A DNA stretch of 62,280 bases from Micractinium sp. NFX-FRZ (GCA_029339195.1 JAPTJF010000379.1:1-62280), one strand, 5' to 3'. Positions 23,144 through 42,838 are shown, counted from the stretch's first letter. The notes: generated by a model from the letters alone, not told the origin. Numbers and translations are program-made.

Positions 23144-26100
23144 TCATCCCTGAAGCTCCGCATCAAAATAGACTGGGTGGCAGTCCAGCGTGGACAGGTT
23201 GACCAGCACCACGCACCCCGTGGTGCAGAAGTTGGGGACAGCGACCACCCGCACGGCGGCGCCTTGCCCCGCCTCCCCCTCCACCCCCTCCACCAGCGCC
23301 GTTGCAAACGCGGGCTGGCCGCCCGCAAAGAAGACGTGCGGGGCAGAGTCCAGGATGAAGGGGTCGGCGTCGAAGTAGGGGTAGGCTGCCAAGGTGTCGG
23401 GCGCGGTGGGTGCCAGGTGGCGCCAGCGCAGCAGCCGCTCCAGGATGGCGGCGCGGTCCTCGATCTCAGAGTACCTGAAGGGTGCAAGGGAGGGGTGAGG
23501 AAGAGTGGGTGAGCAGGCAGAGAGCTGTGCGATCCCAATTGTAGGAGCGCTTTGGAAAAAAGGGATGTGGGAAAAAAAAATGGAGAGGCCGAGGTTCGCT
23601 GGGGAGAGAAGGGGAATCTGGCTGAGATGGGGGAGTACCATAGAGCAGCTCGCATGACACGCAGGTTCCCCGCCTTGCCGGCCTTCTCCCTTCTCTACCC
23701 TTCGCCTGCTTCCTTTCAGCCCAGCCAGCCAGGCAGTCCCGTCTTCCCAATGACAGCCCCACCCTCCGCTTGTGCGCTGTTTGCGGCTCTCACCCTGGCC
23801 CCCCAACTCCATAGCACAACACGCAACAAGGTGAGGTGAGCCCTCCCCACCTGGACACATCATCCACATTCTGGCCAGAGGTGCCCATGAAGGCCACCCC
23901 ATCCAGGTCAAAGTCGTGTGGGTTGCTGGCGCGGTGCAGGCTGGAGTAGGCGGCGGCCCCGGGGAACATGCAGCGGTGCAGCGGCTGCTGGGGCAGCGTG
24001 TAGTTGGCGGGGTCGCCCGCCCCGGGCATCACGTCCACTGGCACCGCTGCCGCCAGCTCCGTCAGGCTCATGTCGGCGTCCCTGGGGGGAAGGCGGGCAC
24101 AGCAAGGCGGTGTGGCATGTTGTGAGGTGTGTGTGAGGTGAGGGGTGCACAGCAAGGTGGTGTGTTGAGAGTGGTGTAAAGCCACAGCATGTGGTGCATG
24201 GTGACGTCTGTTTGTAAACAGCGCGACTGGGCATACGTTGACGCCAGCAATGCCACCGCTGCACAACCGGCACCTTGCAGCCCCCAGACGGGGGGCCTGC
24301 AACCCGCCCTCTCATGACACACCCGCGCCGCCTTCTCCCGCCCCTTTCGTCCCTGTCCCGCCCCACACACACCTGAGGGGCCCCACCGCCGCCGTCTGCT
24401 GCCGCACGCTGGCGTACGCTGTGGGCTGGCTCAGCGCGGAGCTGCTCTTGAGGAGGCCGCCCGCCACCACGACGCGCGCAACGCGCCCCACCACCCCCTG
24501 CCGCTCCGCATCGCCCCCCAGCAGGCCGCCCAGGTAGTCGACCAGAAGCTGCAGCCGCAGGGGGGAGCTCTCGCCGTCGCCTACGCCCAGCCCAGACACC
24601 AGGGCCACGTATCTGGGAGGGGGGAGCGGGGGCAGGCAAGGGGTAGATGAAGGGGTGGGGTGGGGGCACGGAAGGGATACCAGGTCGTCTTTGTTTGGAG
24701 GAGGCTTCTGTGGGGTGAGGGCTGGGGGACGGCCGCAACAACAAGCAGCGCGGGCCAGGCAGCGGCGCACATTTGGAGCTCCCAAGCAGCACCCCAGCAG
24801 CCCAGCCACCATTCATTCCTCTATCATCAACCAGCACTGCACTGCACAACCACGAGGGCTGTTCCAGCTCACCAAAACGCCCCCACCCCCGCCCACAGCC
24901 CCCTGCAACGGGCGCCCCCCCCTTGGGCACTCACTTGTCCTCGCCGCCCTTGGGCAGCGGCGGCTGCGGCGGCATGCCCGCGTACACAATGTCTGACACC
25001 TCAAAGTCGCCGTTGGGGCGCACCCGCCCCCGCACTGCTGCCACCACGCCCGTCACGCACTGCCCCACGGGCAGGGCGTCGCCGCACAGGGAGACGCGTG
25101 CCCCCTCATCTTCCATCACAAGCCTGGGGAGGGCAGGGCAGGGCAGGGCAGCGGGCAAGCATGCAGGTCAGTCGCATCAGGGGTGTACAGGGTGGCAGGA
25201 GAGTGAGACGTTTGTCCCGTCATCTTAAGAACCAGCCTGGGGTGAAGTGTGGGCCGGCTCAGCTCATGGGAGGGTGAAGGAGGGTGGGATGGTGGGGGAG
25301 GGGTCAGCCGCTCTGTGCCCATATGCGCACGTGCCATCCACAGCACGCACCCTGACCACTCGGCCATCCCCACTATGCCACCACCTCTCCCGCCTGTCCA
25401 CCGCCCCCTTGAACCGTGCCCACCCCAGCATGCTGTCCCATCACCCTACCCCCTGTTCCGCTAACTGTGCACCGCCCCGCCCCGCCCCGCCCACCTATCC
25501 TCTGGTCCCGTGAACCGCGCCCGCCCCAGCTGCTCCGACAGCGCCCGGTCCTTGACATACTCGTCCAGGATTGACGGCTTCAGCTTCATCTCCTTGTACA
25601 GGGTGCCCACAATGGCCACCTCCCCCTCCTCGGGGATGCCCAGGATGCGCACCACTGCGGGGCGGGACAAGGGGGCAGGCAGGGGCGGGAGTGAGGCAAG
25701 GGAGAGGGCGAGGGTGGTGCATATGGATGAGGCGCTCAGCTACATCTCAGTGTGCCCACCAAGGCCACCTCGCATGCGTCAGGACCCCCCAGAAACAATT
25801 AAGCACAGCACTGCGGGGCGAGGCGGGGCGGGGGCGATGGAGAGGGGAGGGAAGGAGGCGGGGCGGGAATGGCAGCACAGGCGGTTTAAGAAGCTGCCGC
25901 TGGGGCCCGAAGCCAGGCTAGCGGTCCGACCAGGTGGCCCGCATCAGGCAGCAACAAGTAGTGCATCACTGCGGGGCATAGCACCGGCTACCCAGCCCTG
26001 CCCACGCACCTGAGACGCCGGGCCAGGCGCGCGCCGCCGCCGCCTCCACGTGGCCGCGCATCTGCTGCAGGCGGAAGTAGTACAGCTGGGCATACTGCCG

Positions 26101-26407
26101 ATCATAGTCCCGGTTCTTTGTCAGGAAGCGGTCGTCGCGGCAAGAGTAGGCTGCCGACGAGCGCACCAGCGTGGCGGTGGGCGCCGCCGCATCGTCGCCA
26201 GCTGGCGCCGCCAGCAGCTCGTCAAAGGTGCTCCTGATTGTTGGGAAGAAGCAACATGGTTGGCCTGTGTGGCTGTGTGGGCAGGGCGGCTGCTGGTGTT
26301 GACAGCCACAGCATACAGGCGGCGGCAGCTGGCGGCGGCGGCAGCGACCCGTCTGCCCACACTCACTTGAGGGGTGGGCTCTCTAGGCCCACTACCTCCA
26401 CCTCCAT
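23144..26407 (-). CDS. POLD2: DNA polymerase delta small (B) subunit
   Basis: Second subunit of the replicative DNA polymerase delta; it bridges the catalytic subunit to the rest of the complex. Seven exons (minus strand): 26367-26407, 26010-26233, 25495-25654, 24935-25123, 24373-24612, 23851-24081, 23144-23474; 471 residues, the normal length of the family. It shows an N-terminal OB-fold part (TLYKEMKLKPSILDEYVKD, RLVMEDEGARVSLCGDALPV) and the inactivated calcineurin-like phosphoesterase domain (YVALVSGLGVGD, LQLLVDYLGG). Late family segments DFDLDGVAFMGTSGQNVDD, YPYFDADPFILDSAPHVFF and VVAVPNFCTTGCVVLVNL follow. Introns 2, 3 and 4 contain degraded copies of neighbouring exon edges. The gene is head-to-head with the small TPR gene, 423 bp apart. 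Confidence 0.94.
25391..25440 (-). repeat. Degenerate copy of POLD2 exon 3 end
   Basis: TTGAACCGTGCCCACCCCAG parallels GTGAACCGCGCCCGCCCCAG of the exon at about 25510-25530. It lies in intron 3. Confidence 0.65.
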
Positions 26408-26830
26408 CGCTCCCTGTGCGCCTTGCTGCACGCAATGAGGGGCTGGGGCGCTTGGCGGGGGCTGCCAAATCGGTGGTTTAAAGCTGGGAGGGTTCCGATA
26501 GCTGTACCGATACTTGCAATGACTTTGATCACTTCCACAGTTCGACTACACCGCGTAAACCAGGTTTCATGCAACCTTGCGGGCGGCCTAGCTGGCGCCC
26601 TGTGCTGAAGTACATGCTAGCTCCCGCCTGATGCGCATGTAAGCGTCCTTCCGCCACCGATCTCCGGCACCTTCTTGCCGAGCACACTGCACGCCATCGC
26701 CGCCCTAAACTTTGACTCGAGCGCATCGGCCGGGGGAAGCGGAACCGGCTTGGGGCGGTGAATTGGGGAGCAGAGGAGCGAGGTAGCAGCGGGAGGGCGC
26801 GGTGCCAGCTCCTCGTAGCCTCGGCGAGCG
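26408..26830. promoter_or_regulatory. Divergent promoter region, POLD2 / TPR gene
   Basis: 423 bp separate the two opposing start codons, so both core promoters must lie here. The stretch is less GC-extreme than the coding parts around 26460-26570. No clear TATA box was identified on either strand. Confidence 0.5.
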
Positions 26831-27953
26831 GTGATGAGCAGCAGCGAGGCGGCAACCGCCAATGGCGGCGGCGCAACGGAGGCGGCGGCAGCGATGGCAG
26901 AGCAGTTCAAGGAGAAGGGGAACGCCGAATACCGCAGTGGCAGCTACCTCAAGGCAGCCGCGTCGTACACGCAAGGGTTGAAGGCAGAACCCGGCAACGC
27001 GGTGCTGTACAGGTGGGCGGACCAGCGGCGGTGCAGGCGGGTGCTTCCACATGTGCAGCGCATCCTCCGCTTGCCCTGCCCAGCGCATCCACCACAACAC
27101 CCCTACTGCCCACAGGCGCCATTAATTGGTTCCCCAGATGCATGCTTGTCCACGGCAGCGCCCCCTCCCAATTCCCTCTCCTCTCTGCCGCTTGTTTCTC
27201 TGCCCTTCCCTGCCTCGCCCTGCACCAACCGCTCCATGCTGCTGTCTCTGCGCAAGACCGCCAAGCTCCCTGCTGCTGCTCCACTCCATCCCCTGGTGCT
27301 GCCCCCTGCCTCGCCCTGCAGCAACCGCAGCGCTGCGCTGCTGTCGCTGTCCAAGACGACCAAGGCGCTGAGCGACGCGGACGAGTGCATCCGCCTGCGC
27401 CCCGACTGGGACAAGGGGTACTTCCGCAAGGCGGCGGCGCTCGAGGTGCTGGAGCGCACGGAGGAGGTGGGTGGGTGCTGGGCAGTGAGCGGTCTTGTGC
27501 AGCTGCAGCGGGGGCGCGTGGGGTGGGCAGCTGCAGCAGGTGTGGGCATGGAGCTCCCGGGGGGTCCTTCCTGGGTGCCATGGGACTGCTGGTGTGTGTG
27601 TGTGTGTGTGTTCAATTAGGCGTGGTTCCAGCTTGATGCCAGGGATCGTCAGTGGGAAGGTTTGGCAGAGTAGCTCCCAACTCGGTTGCAGGAGGTCGCC
27701 GGCAAAGACGGTGCTGCAGCTCACAGTTGCGGTTGTGCTGCACCTGCTTGTTCCCCACACCTCCCCCTCCTGCCCCGCCTGCACGGCGCTCCTTGCTGCT
27801 GCACCTGTGCAGGCGTTGCAGTGCTACCAGGCCGCCCTGGAGAGGAACAAGGAGAGCAAGCAGCTGGCCGAGAAGTGCCGGCTACTGCAGAAGATTGTGA
27901 GCAAGCAGCAGCAGAAGACGGCGGCGGCGGCAGCAGCAGCGGCACAGCGATAG
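26831..27953 (+). CDS. Small tetratricopeptide-repeat (TPR) protein
   Basis: Three exons, 26831-27012, 27322-27466 and 27813-27953, encode about 155 residues that are little more than one three-TPR superhelix: AEQFKEKGNAEYRSGSYLKA, then the segment around SNRSAALLSLSKTTKALSDA, then WDKGYFRKAAALEVLERTEE joined to ALQCYQAALERNKESKQLAE. It ends in a Gln/Ala-rich tail. The arrangement matches the STI1/Hop and SGT-type TPR clamp that binds EEVD tails of Hsp70/Hsp90, so a co-chaperone or scaffold role is likely but inferred. No second domain is seen. A degenerate copy of the exon-2 start sits in intron 1 (27205-27275). The start codon begins MMSSSEAAT; the second Met is equally usable. Confidence 0.85.
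27205..27275 (+). repeat. Degenerate copy of TPR-gene exon 2 start
   Basis: CTGCCTCGCCCTGCA is shared exactly with the true acceptor region at 27307-27321, and the following ~45 bp match at about three-quarters of positions, still encoding NRSMLLSLRKTAK-like sequence. Confidence 0.8.
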
Positions 27954-28364
27954 CACAGCGTTACCCGCTGGGGTGCGGAGCGGTGGCGCAGGTGTGAGTG
28001 GAGCGGCATTCTGCACCTCGACTTGCATTCGCCTTTAAGATCCGTGTGAGGAAGGGGCCTGGTGCCCGAGACCCCTCCCACTGCTGGCAACACGCGATGC
28101 GATGCGCCTGCACACGTCCTGCACACCGCTCAACAGCTCTCCCTTTGAGCTGCAAGGTGCAAAAAGTCTGGGCTTCCTTGAGGCAGCAGGTCGTGCGCAG
28201 CATTTTTGTTTTAAATGCCCGGCAGCGGTCACGCTGGCGCATGCTGGGCGGGGGGATCTGGTGCACCTGCAATTCTCATCACTCGCTGCTACCTGGACTT
28301 TCGGTACTTATCGACTTCACATTTGTTCCACGGCATCAAACAGAGACTGGGCAAGCAGCGATCG
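27954..28364 (+). other. Intergenic, TPR gene to TSSC4-like gene
   Basis: 411 bp between tandem genes, holding the 3' end of the first and the promoter of the second. No recognisable TGTAA signal or TATA box stands out. Confidence 0.35.
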
Positions 28365-30639
28365 ATGGGCAGCTTGCAGGAGCGCCTGGACAAGGCGTTT
28401 GGAGCTCTCGGGCCCGGGGGAGAACAGCCCAGGGAGGCTTGGAAGCCGAGCGCGCAGCAAATATTCAGGAGTGGCGCGCCACTCGACGCGCCCGACGTCG
28501 CGGCTTCCAGCGACGAGGACGCAGAGTATGAGGAGCGGCAGCGACGGGAGAGCATGCCAGGTGGGGTATTTGTAAGCTGTTCACAGCTTACATAAGCTGT
28601 AAGCTGTAAGCATCAAGAACCTCGTAGGTGGGGGCCCCAGGTGAGTGAGAGAACTCCGCTTTACGGGTGCACCCTGCTGCCAGCTGCTGCCGCCCCTGCC
28701 GAGTCCGGCCGCCTGCTGCCGGCCAGGCGGCCCACCCGCTCAGCTTTTTGCCTCCCTGCTGCAGGGCTGGCGCAGTCGCTAGCAGAGGAGGACGAACCAG
28801 ACTCTGAAGGTTTCAGGTGTGGATTGACAGGCTGGAGCACCCAGCAACTTGTCACAACACAGGCAGCCGGCGGCCAGCCAAGCGCGCGCGCATTCCTGCA
28901 GCTGTTCACTCTTGCACTGTCCCACCTGCCTGACGGTCCCTGCCCCGCTGCCCCCTCTGCGCAGGCCCAGCACAGCGTTTTGCCGTGCCCTGGATGCGGA
29001 GGAGGAGCACGATGAGATTGATGAGATTGCCACGGGTCTGATGGCGCGCAGGCAGGGGGGCGATGCGCTGCCGCCGCGCGACATGCAGGTAGGCTGCTGT
29101 TCTGCTGCCTGCCGCCTCTGCCGCCGGCTGCCTGCTGCCTGCCTGACCATCTGCCTGCTATTGCTCGCTGCTGTGGCCGCTGCTGCTCTCCCGATTGTCA
29201 ATTGATGGAGTCACCCCACCCGGGTGCAGGTGCTGGAGGACAACATTTACGAGCAGCGCAGCCGGCAGGCGGCAGCAGCAGCAGGCCCCACCGCAGCCGC
29301 AGCAGCCCTGCCTGATCTCCCTGAGTTGCAGCAGCAGCAGCAGGGGCAGCAGCAGGGGCAGCAGGGACCCACACACATGGATGTGGAAGAGCCGGCGGGA
29401 GCTGAGGTGGCAGGCGGGGAGGGTGGTGCTGGCGCTGGCACGCCGGCCGAATCAGCAGCCCAGCAGGGGGCGGCGGCGGCGGCGGCGGTTGCGCCGGGGC
29501 GCTCTGCCCTGTCCTCGCCCCGGGGGAGCGGCTCTGGGGAGGCCAAGGAGAAGAAGAAAGTGCGGTTCGAGGGGGTGGCGCAGCCGTGGGTGCCGCCTGC
29601 TAGGCGCCCCGGCTACCAGCCCAGGTGGGGAGCGCAGGAGGGTGGGTGGGTGAGCGGGTGGACGACAAGGGGCCAGGCAGAGCTATCTTTTGATGTGCCA
29701 CGAGGTTGTTGGAAATGCAGGTCAGGGGGTGGTCAACACCTGTGCAGGATGGCCATGGCATGCGTGCTGCCCAGCCCTGGTGTCTCCACCACAAACGCCT
29801 TGCCTTCCAGCCACCCTCACCCTCAGCCCTCATCCTCAACCGCTCCCCACCCCACCTCTGGCCTCTGCAGGTGCACGGAGCTGCCGCCCGACGCGGCTGA
29901 CGCGCAGCAGGGGCAGCAGCGCTGGCAGCAGCGGCAGCAGGGGCAGCAGCGGCAGGGGCGGGTGAGCCTCAGTGTGGTCCCAGAGCACGTCAAGCACCCA
30001 GAGAAGTTCACTTGCTACGGTGAGCGGGCTGTGCTGCATTGTGCTGTGCTGCACTGTACACCCGCTGTAAGGAGGGGTGCGGGAGGGATGGAAGGGGACC
30101 ACGATAGTATGGTCCGCACCCACACCGTGCTGTGCAATCTCACAGAGTCTGCAAACACTTAAGACTGGCCAGCCAGCTTAGGCAGGTACTCCTGCCTCGT
30201 CTCACCTCCATTCTCTTGCTCTTCTGGCCTCCCTGCAGTGCTGGATGAGCCGCTGGTGGTGGGCGGTGGCGTGGGCCAGCTCAGCCGTGCCAGCCAGCAG
30301 CAGGACGCGCCAGCGGCGCCTGTGCGCGGCGAGGAGGCGCAGTCGGAGGCAGAGCCTGAGCGGTGGGAGGGGCCGGTGGGCGTGTCGGCCGTGCAGTTCA
30401 AGCCCAGGCAGCCACGTGGCAGCGGCGGCGGAGTGGCGGAGGCGGCGGGCGGCAAGGCTGGTCCGGCGGCCAAGCAGCAGCGCCCTCTGGCCTTCCAGGA
30501 CGACGCTGAGGGCGGAGGCATGGAGGAGGCGGGGGCTGCAGGTGGCGCTGCCATTGCAGACGTCCCCGTGCAGGAGGGCGATGCCCCAAAGCCCCGCAGC
30601 AAACGGCACTACCGCAGCAGCCGCACGGAAGAGGACTGA
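28365..30639 (+). CDS. TSSC4-like protein (U5 snRNP assembly factor)
   Basis: Six exons, 28365-28560, 28765-28816, 28965-29088, 29230-29624, 29871-30019 and 30239-30639, give about 438 residues. The recognisable part is the TSSC4 signature across exons 5-6, VPEHVKHPEKFTCY followed by the start of exon 6, preceded by acidic and basic low-complexity stretches. In animals TSSC4 binds U5 snRNP and helps its assembly with PRPF19-complex factors in the nucleus; the same role is inferred here. Other visible parts are an acidic N-terminal segment (SSDEDAEYEERQRRES), a KKKVRFEG basic motif, and Gln-rich runs around 29330 and 29910. Most of the chain is probably disordered. The family is assigned from one motif, so a related splicing factor remains possible. 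Confidence 0.75.
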
Positions 30640-31122
30640 TCTGACAGGACCGACTAAGTCCACTCATTTTGTGCATCTTGCACTGCATTGATTGCCTATT
30701 GTCTCCCCCTGTTGCTACCACACCCAGCTCTGCCCTCCATTATTGGGCGGGTTGGTCAGTGTTGCAAGTTCAGCAGTGCCCAGGTGTGAGGCAAGCAGTC
30801 AAGAACAGGGCGGGAGAGCAAAGCGGGAGCAGCATAAGACGGTTGGGCAGCGCTTGGGAGAGGCATGCTCGGGGGAATGGGCCAGGGGAGGGGGAGAGGA
30901 GCAGGGGCGCCCAGGTGACGGAAAACCCTGGGCATGCCCATGCATAGCACGGAGCAGCATACAAATATCAATGATGGAAAGAGAGAGGGGCAAGTAAGTC
31001 GCGGAAGATGGATCAGTCGTAAGTCGGGGGGGGAAGATCAGAGAGAGCAAGCTCAAGCCATAAGGAGGGTCTGTGCGCAGCCTTCCGGCGGCTGGCCACA
31101 GCCGCCAGCCGCGACTGCCGCC
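30640..31122. other. Convergent 3' region, TSSC4-like gene and kinase
   Basis: 483 bp between two converging stop codons. Rich in AG/GA, especially 30890-31060. No coding segment seen. Confidence 0.35.
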
Positions 31123-38846
<7,724 letters not shown>

Positions 38847-39265
38847 ATTGCGGCGCTGCAGGGCTTGCGGCCGGCCTCAGCAGCTGTTGCCGCGTCTCGC
38901 TGGCATCGCCCCTCAGGCACGGAGGGGCGCCAGGCGAGGGAGGGGGCGGAAGGGCAGCAGGCCTGCCAAACGGATTGGCCTGTCCGCAGCTGAGGCTGGT
39001 TGCACCGCTCCGCGGCCTGCACGCTGGCTCAGGAGCACGCCAAGATGCGGAATAATCATGTGACGGCAGCCAACGAGGACGGTTCATGCCATTGGCCCAC
39101 GCCACGCGAGCAGCTGCGTCTGGGAGGATGTAAGCCCTCCGCCCCTTGCTTGCCTGCATTCCTGCATCCTTCGCCTCGCCTGCTCTCCTTCCAAGCAGCC
39201 ATCTTGCCGCTCCGCAGCCCGCGGCCGGTCCCAACAGCGGTGCTGAACGCACGGCAGCTGCGAGA
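38847..39265. promoter_or_regulatory. Divergent promoter, Greatwall-class kinase / endosulfine
   Basis: The kinase start (38846, minus) and the endosulfine start (39266, plus) face away from each other across 419 bp, so regulatory DNA is probably shared. The position rests on both start codons being correct; the kinase start (MAAQTPPPP) is the weaker of the two. No classical core element was recognised. Confidence 0.55.
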
Positions 39266-39708
39266 ATGTCGGCGCCGCCGCCCCTGGTGAGGCGGCACAA
39301 GGGTTTCAGAGGCCCGGCATGGCGTGGGAGAACGCGGGAAGCGCCCGGCTTGGATCACTTGCGTCGGCCGCCCACCCGCCGTTCCATCCTGCCGTTCGGT
39401 TGGGCGGCCCGCCCGCTTGTGTGCCCCCCATGTCATCACACCCGCCCTGCTCTTCCCTTATGTGCCACTCCCTGCAGCCGCAGCAGGCCGGCCCCAGCGA
39501 GGCGGAGCAGGAGGCGCTGCTGCGCGCCAAGTATGGCGGCCTGCTGAAGAAGAAGCCGCTGCTGCCGCAGGACCGCAAGCACTTTGACTCCGCCGACTGG
39601 CAGCTGTCCAAGCAGGGCGTGCCAGCACCCCAGCCGCAGCTGGAGCCCAAGCTGAACCCCAGCGCGCCGCCAGCGCGGCGCTCCTCGCAGCTGGGCGATA
39701 CGCAGTAG
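39266..39708 (+). CDS. Endosulfine/ARPP19-family protein
   Basis: Two exons, 39266-39286 and 39478-39708, give an 83-residue protein. The family core is complete though varied: AKYGGLLKKKPLLPQ, then DRKHFDSADWQLSKQG. The central motif FDSADW (residues 43-48) corresponds to the FDSGDY site of animal, yeast (Igo1/2) and plant endosulfines, whose Ser (Ser45 here) is phosphorylated by Greatwall/Rim15 so that the protein inhibits PP2A-B55. The length is shorter than human ENSA (about 121) because of short tails. The C-terminal half is Pro/Gln-rich with a basic RRSS site near the end, which could be a PKA-like site (inference). The neighbouring kinase starts 419 bp away on the other strand. Confidence 0.88.
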
Positions 39709-40165
39709 CGGTGCTCGGTGCGCGCTGTGAGGAGAGCAGCAGCCGCAGCCCTGGCCTTGTGGAGCCATGTGCTGCCTGCTGCTGCCTCAGGCCCCGTGCA
39801 ATGCTGCCCATCCTCTGCGTCTCTTTCCTGCTCAACATTGCTCGCTCTTTCTCTTCCCAAGCTGAGTGCGTGAGCGCGCCTTCTCTTTCTCCCCCGATCT
39901 TTCACCCCCACCACTCCCCCCCCTGCCCCTGCTCCCCCCGCCTCTCCCTTCATTATTCGTTGCCTGCCCCTCCCTCCTCCTCCACTGCCTGCGCCCACGC
40001 GGCCTATAATCTTTAAGCAATCCCCGCGCAGAACTGTGACAGAGTGATCAACAGACACTGGCAATGCCCAGGAGGCAGGCAGGCTGTGGGGTGCTGCAGG
40101 AGTACAGGGCGCGGGGCGGCAAAGGGGCCCAGCAAAGGCCCGTATCAGCTGTGTGCTCCCCTGCC
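39709..40165. other. Convergent 3' region, endosulfine and RWDD1-like gene
   Basis: 457 bp of C/T-rich non-coding sequence between two stop codons. No gene seen. Confidence 0.35.
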
Positions 40166-42268
40166 TCAGCTGCCCTTGCTGGCCAGCAGCTCGTCCAGCA
40201 GGTCCTCCTCCTCGCTGTCGTCCTCCTCCTCCTCGAAATCCAGGTCCTCCTCCTCCTCCTCACCCTCTTCCGCATACTCCCAGTTGGCGCGCTCGTCCTC
40301 GCCATCCTCCTCATCCGCCTCCAGGTCCGGCTCCTCCACCTGGCAGGGTGGGAGCGACGTGATGGGCAGGTGAAAGGGCAGGCAGAGCAGAGGTTTGAGC
40401 GTCTGTTGGTGCAGGAGCTAGCAGAATGCTGCCCATGGGGCACCATGCAGCTTTGCTGAGGAGTCCCAGCCGGGAACGCCACAGGTCAAGTGGAACGGCA
40501 GTGTGCAGCAGACGTACTCCGACATCCGCCCCTGCCCTGGTGCTAGCCCTGTAGCAGGCCCTCCAGCAGGTGCCCCCACCCCCTGGTCCCGCCTCTCTCC
40601 CCTTCCCCAAACCCCTTGCTGCCGCCTGCACCCACCTCCAAGTGCGCCGCCTCCTGCTGCAGGAACCACTGCTTTCCTGACAGCCGGCTCGCCTTCTCCT
40701 CGCTCTTCCCGCCGTCCAGCTTGGCCCGCTCCAACGCAAGCTCAGCGTCGTACTTGGCCTTCCACTCCGCAAACGCCTGCAGCAGGGAGGCCACATGGGT
40801 GAGAGTGAGCGGGCAGGCAGGTGCGGGTGCTGAGAGCGGCGGGGCGTGCTAAGGTCATCGAATGCAGGCAGGCAGGCAGAGCTCGCGCATGCAGTCCATT
40901 AACGTGCCCGACTGCTGGCGCCGCATGTGCCCAGCCAGCTCCACACAAGCAGGCAGGCAGGCCGCCTTCCCCCCCGCACCTCTGGCGTCACCGGGTGCCC
41001 GTGGCGCCGCAGCTCTGCCAGCCGCGCCTCCTCCGCCTCTCGCCGCCGCTTCTCCTCCACCTCAGGGTCCGTGCTGGGCATGGCCATGTTTGCCGCCTTC
41101 TCCTGCAGGCGAGTTTGGAAGAGGGCGAGGAGGCAGGCGGGCGCCAGGGGCATGCATGCGGGCGTCAAGGCTGCGCGGTCGGGCCAGGCATGCGGAAGGC
41201 AGGCAGCTCCAGGGGAGCCAGCTGCGCCCAATACTGTGCTGCCCCGCTGGTAACAAAGCGCTGGCAGCCCAAGGCCTGGTGCCTGGTGCCTGGTGCCTGC
41301 CAAGGGCTGCCAAGGACTGCCGAGGACGGCGCTGGTGCCTGCCAAGGACTGCTCCTTCCAACTACACTCTCCCCTGCCCGCCCCACTGTTGAAGAGTTTG
41401 TGACCCGCTCCGCCTGCCCACCTGGATCCACTCCTGCGCCGTTGTGATGAGCGTGTAGACCATGGCCATCCCCAGGTTCTCCTGCACTGCCTCATCCAGC
41501 ACACCCTGCAGCACCGACACGTCAGCGTCGCTAATGCCCTGCACTCTGCACGGCGGGCCAGGGCGGGGTGGGGAAGTGCGGGGAGGCAGCGCTCAGGGGA
41601 CCAATGTGCCTGGCTATCCCAACATCCGAATGCAGTGACTCACGTTTCTGAGCATCAACAGCAGCCCATGCATTTCCCTGTCTCCTGCTGCCACCACCAC
41701 CACCTGCTGCCACCAGCGCCGGACTGCCAGGGCTGCGCTCACCCTCGTGCTTTCAGCAGCGGCGGCTCATCTGGGTACGTGGGCGTGTGCGCAAACACAA
41801 GCTCCACTTTTACTGCAAACAGGAGTCGATGCAGGATGGCATGAAATGCATAGGTCAAGTACGCCCCACAACCTGTGATCAAGCCTGGGGGGTGCAGCAC
41901 TTGCAGCCCCTGGACGGCAAGCCATCAAGGCGGTCCAACGAGCGCCACTGGCAGTGCTCACGTGGGTACTCCATTTCCTGCTCGTCCTCCTGCTGCGGCG
42001 CCACCACCACCCTCCATACTGTTCCATTCGGACTCCAGCCCATGGGAATGCTGTCCGTCACCTCTGCAGGCAGCAGAAGAGGAGGTGGCTCAGCAGCGGG
42101 AGCGGCAGCGGCGGCGGCGGCAGCAGCATGTGGGCTGCCAGCGGGCCTGCCTGCCCTCTGCAGCAGTCTAGCGCTATCCAGCACGACAATCGTACCCTCC
42201 AGATCATCCATGAAGATGCTGGTGAGCGCCTCGAGCTCGTCCGCTTGCTCCTGCGCATAGTCCGTCAT
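40166..42268 (-). CDS. RWD-domain protein, RWDD1/Gir2-like (DRG regulator)
   Basis: Six exons (minus strand): 41962-42268, 41743-41812, 41422-41545, 40980-41102, 40636-40776, 40166-40339; about 312 residues. The start MTDYAQEQADELEALTSIF is nearly the RWDD1 N-terminus. The RWD fold continues through VELVFAHTPTYPDEPPLL with its YPDEPP motif and ENLGMAMVYTLITTAQEWI. A charged linker with HGHPVTPE and FAEWKAKYDAELALERAK (both typical of RWDD1) follows, then a strongly acidic tail. In yeast and animals such proteins bind and stabilise DRG2/Rbg2 GTPases and touch translation through Gcn1; that role is inferred. An alanine-rich insert in exon 1 (around 42100) is unusual and may hide a small unspliced intron. 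Head-to-head with TFIIB. Confidence 0.87.
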
Positions 42269-42838
42269 CTTGGCTGCCGCTGGCTGCCGCAAAGCTATTC
42301 CCAGGCGATCCCCGACACGGTTGAGCATGCAGATTGCGAATTGCTGCTGCGAAGTCCGTGCTGCGGAGCGTGCTGGGCCTCCAAGCTTCTTGGCCGGCCC
42401 TCGCCTCCTCTCTCGCATTCCTCGCGTTCTTGGCCGATCCGCCACCCACCAACCATCGTTTCAAAACCTCAGTGCGCTCGCATTCGCCACTCAGCCGCTG
42501 GAGCTCCGCAACCGGGGGACTCACGCTCGCCGGGTGAGTTGGTGCGTGCGGATAATCCCCTCACTGAACCGTGGATGCAGCGAGCAGCGCCGAAAGAGCA
42601 GCACAGTTGACGGGGCGCCCACCCGCCGCCACCCGCCACCGCCGCCTGCCCGCCCGTCTTTTGCAGCTCGACGCCTCTGTTGGCGGCCAGCTGCTGTGAC
42701 ACACGCAGAGCCGGCGGCTGACGAATCCCAGAGGTCGAAGGAGAAAGGGGATCAAGGTGCAGGCAGGCGGCGTGCAGGACCCGCCCGCCCGCGAGGCGGC
42801 AGCTCAGCCCGTGCGGCAACCGCTGCCAGGCAGGCAGG
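42269..42838. promoter_or_regulatory. Divergent promoter region, RWDD1-like / TFIIB
   Basis: 570 bp between opposing start codons. No core promoter element was recognised; open frames here have no family resemblance. Confidence 0.45.
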
